Positions 60,811 through 64,000 of a stretch of DNA of 64,000 nucleotides are shown here, piece after piece. The notes under the pieces are model-generated. The model searched no databases and was not told where the DNA came from. It saw only the letters and a list, made by a program, of their open reading frames with translations. Position numbers and translations under genes: made by a program. The stretch is taken from positions 62,001-126,000 of the forward strand of contig NZ_JAUOTP010000001.1 of NCBI RefSeq assembly GCF_030546695.1. Reading direction: 5' to 3'. Source of the stretch: Sphingomonas natans. GTDB taxonomy: Bacteria > Pseudomonadota > Alphaproteobacteria > Sphingomonadales > Sphingomonadaceae. The first letter of the stretch is position 1; every line of letters begins with the position of its first letter.

Positions 60811-62340
60811 CTAGTCGCGCCACAGAGGGGTGCGGGTGGCTTTGAGGCCGGGTGCGTCCTCAATCTTGAAGGGCGGGCGCGCGTCGGGCGTGGCAGTCTG
60901 CAGCTTAAGCCCATCCACGGTGATGTCCCTCGCGTGGCGGACCCACAGCCCCCAGCTCGGTAGCACGCCGAACATGCTCGGCTCGGGATAGGCCGTTGGG
61001 ACTTCGGGCGGCACGAGCGCGGCATCCTCGGCGGTGCCACCGCCGTTATAGGTCAGGTCGATGTTGCGCAGCGTGACCGCCTCGACCGGGTGGCCGGGCA
61101 GGCCCGCGATCGACGCGGGGAAGCGATGATCGATGCCGGTCGCGGTGATGTCGCTGATCGTGACGTCGCGGATCGAGCCGATGCCGGTGCCGGGCGGGCC
61201 GCGGCGGCGATCGCCGATGCGCAGGAAGATGGGCGCGGTGGTGACGTCGCGCATGACGAGGCGGCGCGCGGTCACGTCGGTCATCGCGCCGCCGTCGACC
61301 GTCTCCAGCGCGAGGCCGCGGCAATGATCGAAGGTGCAATCCTCGATCAGGACATGGGCGTAGCCGCCGGTGCTCTCGGTACCGAGCTTGATCCGGCCGG
61401 TCGGGCGATCACGATCGGGCGCGGCGAGCATCGTCGTGCCGCGCGTCCCATCCAGCATCGTGCCGAGATCGTAGCCCGAGACCGCGCAGTGGCGGATGAC
61501 GATATCCTCGGCGGCGATCGATCGGCCGAGCGCGTAGGTCGCCTTGACGACGATGCCGTCGTCATTGGGCGTGTTCACGCGGCAGCGCTCGACGAGCACG
61601 CCTTTGGTGCAATCGAGATCGATGCCGTCGCGATCGGTATCGATCTGGAGATCAGTGATCGTCAGCTTCTGCGTGCCGGTGGCGAGGATCGCGAAGTGGC
61701 CGCATTTGAGCATCGAGAAACCGGACAGGCGGATGTTGCGACCGTTCTTGAGCGCGATCGCCTTGTTGCCCTGGTCGCGCATCGCGGCGGCGGCCGGCTC
61801 CAGCTCGCTGATGCTCTTGGCGGGCATCTGCTTCATCGACAGCGGGCGCTCGCCGGTCTGCGATTTCCAGCGCGCGCCGGGCCCGTGGCGGGTGAGGCCG
61901 ACGCCGTGGATCAGGCCGGGGCCGACGATCGCGACATCTTCCACGCCGTCGCCCCAGATCAGGCTGTTGCGCCAGTAGGAGTGGCCATAATCCTGATATA
62001 GCTGGTCGATCTCCTCCTCGGGCAGATCATATTTGCCCGGGTGGCGCGCGGGATCGGCGGCCTCGATGACCGCGCCTTTTGCCAGCATCAGGGTGATGCG
62101 GCTCTTGAGGCGGATCGTGAAGCAGAGGTAGCGGCCGGCGGGGAACAGCACCGTGCCGCCGCCAGCGCGCGCGGCGGCCTCGATCGCGGCGTTGACTGCA
62201 TCGGTATCGAGCGTGACGCCGTCGCCGCGCGCGCCGAGCTTGCGGACGTCGAAGACGCGCGCGGCGTGCGCCGGGAAGGGCGCGAGCGCGGCAGCGGCGC
62301 TGGTGGCGAGCGCAAGGGTCACGTCTCTGCGGGTTATCAT
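60811..62340 (-). CDS. Exported GH28-family hydrolase (rhamnogalacturonan/polygalacturonan active)
   Basis: A 509-residue beta-helix enzyme starting at ATG 62340 with a twin-arginine signal (MITRRDVTLALATSAAAALAPFPAHAA). GH28 blocks: TDRDGIDLDCTKG, NTPNDDGIVVKATYALG, and GRIKLGTESTGGYAH. The Asp triad is present. KYDLPEEEIDQLYQDYGHSYWRNSLIWGDGVEDVAIVGPGLIHG is typical of exported exo-type enzymes of this family. It follows the CE12-like gene with only four bases between, so the pair likely acts on acetylated pectin. Confidence 0.9.
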   Translation of the reverse strand: MITRRDVTLALATSAAAALAPFPAHAARVFDVRKLGARGDGVTLDTDAVNAAIEAAARAGGGTVLFPAGRYLCFTIRLKSRITLMLAKGAVIEAADPARHPGKYDLPEEEIDQLYQDYGHSYWRNSLIWGDGVEDVAIVGPGLIHGVGLTRHGPGARWKSQTGERPLSMKQMPAKSISELEPAAAAMRDQGNKAIALKNGRNIRLSGFSMLKCGHFAILATGTQKLTITDLQIDTDRDGIDLDCTKGVLVERCRVNTPNDDGIVVKATYALGRSIAAEDIVIRHCAVSGYDLGTMLDGTRGTTMLAAPDRDRPTGRIKLGTESTGGYAHVLIEDCTFDHCRGLALETVDGGAMTDVTARRLVMRDVTTAPIFLRIGDRRRGPPGTGIGSIRDVTISDITATGIDHRFPASIAGLPGHPVEAVTLRNIDLTYNGGGTAEDAALVPPEVPTAYPEPSMFGVLPSWGLWVRHARDITVDGLKLQTATPDARPPFKIEDAPGLKATRTPLWRD

Positions 62341-62344
62341 GCGC

Positions 62345-63634
62345 TCAGTTTCCGGCCGGTTTGGCGGCGCTGTAGGCGACGCTCTTGGGGATATAAATCG
62401 CGCTTGGCAGCGGCGGATGCGCGGGATCAAAATGCGGCATCACGACGTGCGGCGCGAGCTCGGGGATATTGGCGCGGATTCGCTCGGCGATGGCGCTGGC
62501 GAGCAGCCAGGCGCCTTCATTATCATTGTGCGTGCGATCGGTGCCGTTCGCCATGAACAGGAGCGGCGACAGGTCCGGGCCGATCGCTTCGTAGATCTTC
62601 TTGGTGTCGGTGTTGAGATCGATTAGCGGCACGTGCTGCTCGGCCGCGAGCTTGCGGACGGCTTCCGCATATTCGGTCATGGTGCCGGCGATCTTGCCAT
62701 TCGCATCGAAATTGCGGCGCTCGGGCGAGGTGACGAGCACCGGATGCGCGCCGCGGCGGCGTGCTTCGGCGATGTAGGCACGGAGATAGGCGGGGTAGGT
62801 CTCGGCCGTGTCAACGAAGGTCTGCGGCCATTGCGATTTCTGGTCGTTGTGGCCGAACTGGATGAACAGCCAGTCGCCCGGCTGGATCGTCGAGAGGATT
62901 TTGTCGAGGCGCAGGCTGGTCAGGAACGACTTCAGCGTCTCGCCGGACTTGGCGTGGTTGGCGACGACGATCTGGTCGTCGAGCATCGCGGGGAGCATCT
63001 GCCCCCAGCTCGCGGCGGGCTCGGCATATTGATCGGTGACGGTGGAATCGCCAGCGAGGTAGATGGTCGGCGCCTTGGTAGGCTCGATGCGGATCGAGGC
63101 GACCTTGGGCGCGCCGAGGAATTCCAGCGTCAGCTTCTCGTCCCACGCAAAACCGTCGCGGTCCTTGGCATCGATCCGGACCGCGTCGCCGCCGGGCGCG
63201 GTAGGCGGCGGGGGGGGGAGAGCATCGGTGCGGACGTTCACTAAAAAGCTGCGCTCGACGAACTTGCCGGGCTTCGTCGGCACGGCGAGCAGCATAAGGC
63301 GGCGGGCTTCGGCCTTTACCGTGGTCGTGCCCGCGGCCTTGGCGTCGCCGAAGCGGACGGTGACGCGGTACGTGCCTTCGGGGACTGCGGCGGAGAACAG
63401 AAAGGCGTCGGCGGTGCCGCCCGGCTCGAAGCCGTAGCCGCCCTTATCGTAGAGGCGGCTGCGCGCGACCGGCGTGCCCTGTCCGCTGGTGCCGAAATCA
63501 AAGGCGAGCGGGTGCGGCGTGGCGGCGGCGGCGAGCATTCCCAGCAGGCCGATCATCGGGGCGCGCACCGCTTCGTCTCGTGCCGGATCGATCCGTCGCG
63601 TCCCGTCATATCCGCTCCTCCCGGGAGCCGACAT
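62345..63634 (-). CDS. Exported rhamnogalacturonan acetylesterase, CE12-like with N-terminal beta-sandwich
   Basis: The start at ATG 63634 has GAGGAG seven bases upstream; ATG 63556 would give a more compact signal peptide (MIGLLGMLAAAATPHPLA). The mature part begins with a malectin/CBM-like module (FDFGTSGQGTPVARSRLYDKGGYGF). The SGNH esterase follows: YLAGDSTVTDQYAEPAASWGQ (Ser), HAKSGETLKSF (Gly), FIQFGHNDQKSQ (Asn) and DRTHNDNEGAWLLA (Asp-His). It deacetylates rhamnogalacturonan. Divergent from the PL22 gene at 63735; the 100-base region between holds CGGGATTTAGTCCCG, a short inverted repeat. Confidence 0.9.
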   Translation of the reverse strand: MSAPGRSGYDGTRRIDPARDEAVRAPMIGLLGMLAAAATPHPLAFDFGTSGQGTPVARSRLYDKGGYGFEPGGTADAFLFSAAVPEGTYRVTVRFGDAKAAGTTTVKAEARRLMLLAVPTKPGKFVERSFLVNVRTDALPPPPPTAPGGDAVRIDAKDRDGFAWDEKLTLEFLGAPKVASIRIEPTKAPTIYLAGDSTVTDQYAEPAASWGQMLPAMLDDQIVVANHAKSGETLKSFLTSLRLDKILSTIQPGDWLFIQFGHNDQKSQWPQTFVDTAETYPAYLRAYIAEARRRGAHPVLVTSPERRNFDANGKIAGTMTEYAEAVRKLAAEQHVPLIDLNTDTKKIYEAIGPDLSPLLFMANGTDRTHNDNEGAWLLASAIAERIRANIPELAPHVVMPHFDPAHPPLPSAIYIPKSVAYSAAKPAGN

Positions 63635-63734
63635 CGCTGGCTCCTCGCATTTATCCCGCTTTACGGGCGGGCCTGCTTGGGTGCAAGACGAGCATAATAT
63701 ACGGGATTTAGTCCCGACATGTGGGAGAATGAGG

Positions 63735-64000
63735 ATGGTCTGGCGGAACGGTTCGATACTGGCTCTGGCGATGCTGGCGGGCGGGAGCGTAAGTGCTGCG
63801 CCGGTCAAGCAATGGATCGATCCGACGACGGGCCATGAGATCGTCCGCATCAGCCAGGAGCCGGGCACGGCGAGCCTCTATTTCCACCAGATGAACTACA
63901 CGCCGCAGGGCGACAAGATGGTCATCTCGGTGCCCGACGGCATCTCGGTCGTGACGCTGAAGGACTGGAGCGTAACCCCGCTCGTAAAGGGCAAGGACCT
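63735..64000 (+). CDS. Exported oligogalacturonate lyase (PL22), N-terminal part
   Basis: The gene runs off the right edge of the window. A GGGAGAATGAGG stretch precedes ATG 63735. The visible 88 residues have a signal peptide (MVWRNGSILALAMLAGGSVSAAPVK) and the PL22 opening WIDPTTGHEIVRISQEPGTASLYFHQMNYTPQGDKMVISVPDG. This is closer to classic oligogalacturonate lyases than the protein at 6296. Known enterobacterial PL22 lyases are cytoplasmic, so the signal peptide points to periplasmic digestion here. Confidence 0.88.
   Translation, partial: MVWRNGSILALAMLAGGSVSAAPVKQWIDPTTGHEIVRISQEPGTASLYFHQMNYTPQGDKMVISVPDGISVVTLKDWSVTPLVKGKD

Noticed and set aside
1-64000. CRISPR arrays, tRNA or rRNA genes, insertion sequences, integrases or phage genes
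   Set aside because: No regularly spaced repeats, no cloverleaf or rRNA sequence and no transposase or integrase motifs were seen; the repeated elements are single palindromes rather than arrays.

Overview
The window is strongly GC-rich, gene-dense DNA that looks like a Sphingomonas-type alphaproteobacterium (Sphingomonadaceae). The reasons are two large TonB-dependent receptors, a non-phosphorylating L-rhamnose pathway of the LRA1/2/3/5/6 type described from Sphingomonas, LutABC lactate oxidation, several IclR and FCD-GntR regulators, and dispersed inverted repeats that encode strings such as RAEPVEA and FDKLRTSG when read through. I see no rRNA, tRNA, CRISPR, phage or insertion-sequence genes. 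Almost the whole window is one extended island for pectin, above all rhamnogalacturonan-I with its arabinan and galactan side chains.

Layout. 1-4126: end of a GH39-like glycosidase, then an MFS transporter, an enolase-superfamily sugar-acid dehydratase and a beta-hydroxyacid dehydrogenase. 4139-11136 (minus): membrane PQQ sugar dehydrogenase, exported CBM9-like/PKD protein, exported PL22-type lyase, exported GH105 and an IclR regulator. 11306-17680 (plus): Tat-exported lactonase-like amidohydrolase, TonB receptor, IclR regulator, MFS transporter. 17769-21949 (minus): exported aldose epimerase, Tat-exported enolase-superfamily dehydratase, Tat-exported DapA-family aldolase, exported cupin. 22066-32160: a complete oxidative L-arabinose route to 2-oxoglutarate with its FucP-type transporter, GntR regulator and GH51 arabinofuranosidase. 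32171-37804: GH35 beta-galactosidase and a second TonB receptor. 38065-51847: GntR regulator, lutABC, esterases, the L-rhamnose pathway with its IclR regulator, rhaT and GH43. 51993-64000: two GH28 enzymes, GH43-like protein, GPH transporter, cytoplasmic GH105, large GH35, rhaM, CE12 esterase and the start of a second exported PL22 lyase.

How it works together. Exported PL22, GH105, GH28, GH51, GH35, GH43 and CE12 enzymes would break the polymer down in the envelope. TonB receptors and RhaT/FucP/GPH/MFS carriers import the pieces. Arabinose goes to 2-oxoglutarate. Rhamnose goes to pyruvate plus L-lactate, and lutABC next to the rhamnose genes can oxidise the lactate to pyruvate.

The most unusual part is 8788-21949. 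A periplasm-facing PQQ aldose dehydrogenase, a Tat-exported lactonase, a Tat-exported enolase-superfamily dehydratase and a Tat-exported DapA-family aldolase, plus an exported mutarotase and an exported cupin, would form an Entner-Doudoroff-like sugar-oxidation route outside the cytoplasm. Four copies of one 15-bp palindrome, TCTCAC-N3-GTGAGA, lie in front of these transcription units and tie them into one regulon. A second, related palindrome, TTCCAC-N3-GTGGAA, marks four rhamnose-linked promoters. These assignments come from reading the sequence and from family knowledge; no searches or predictions were run.
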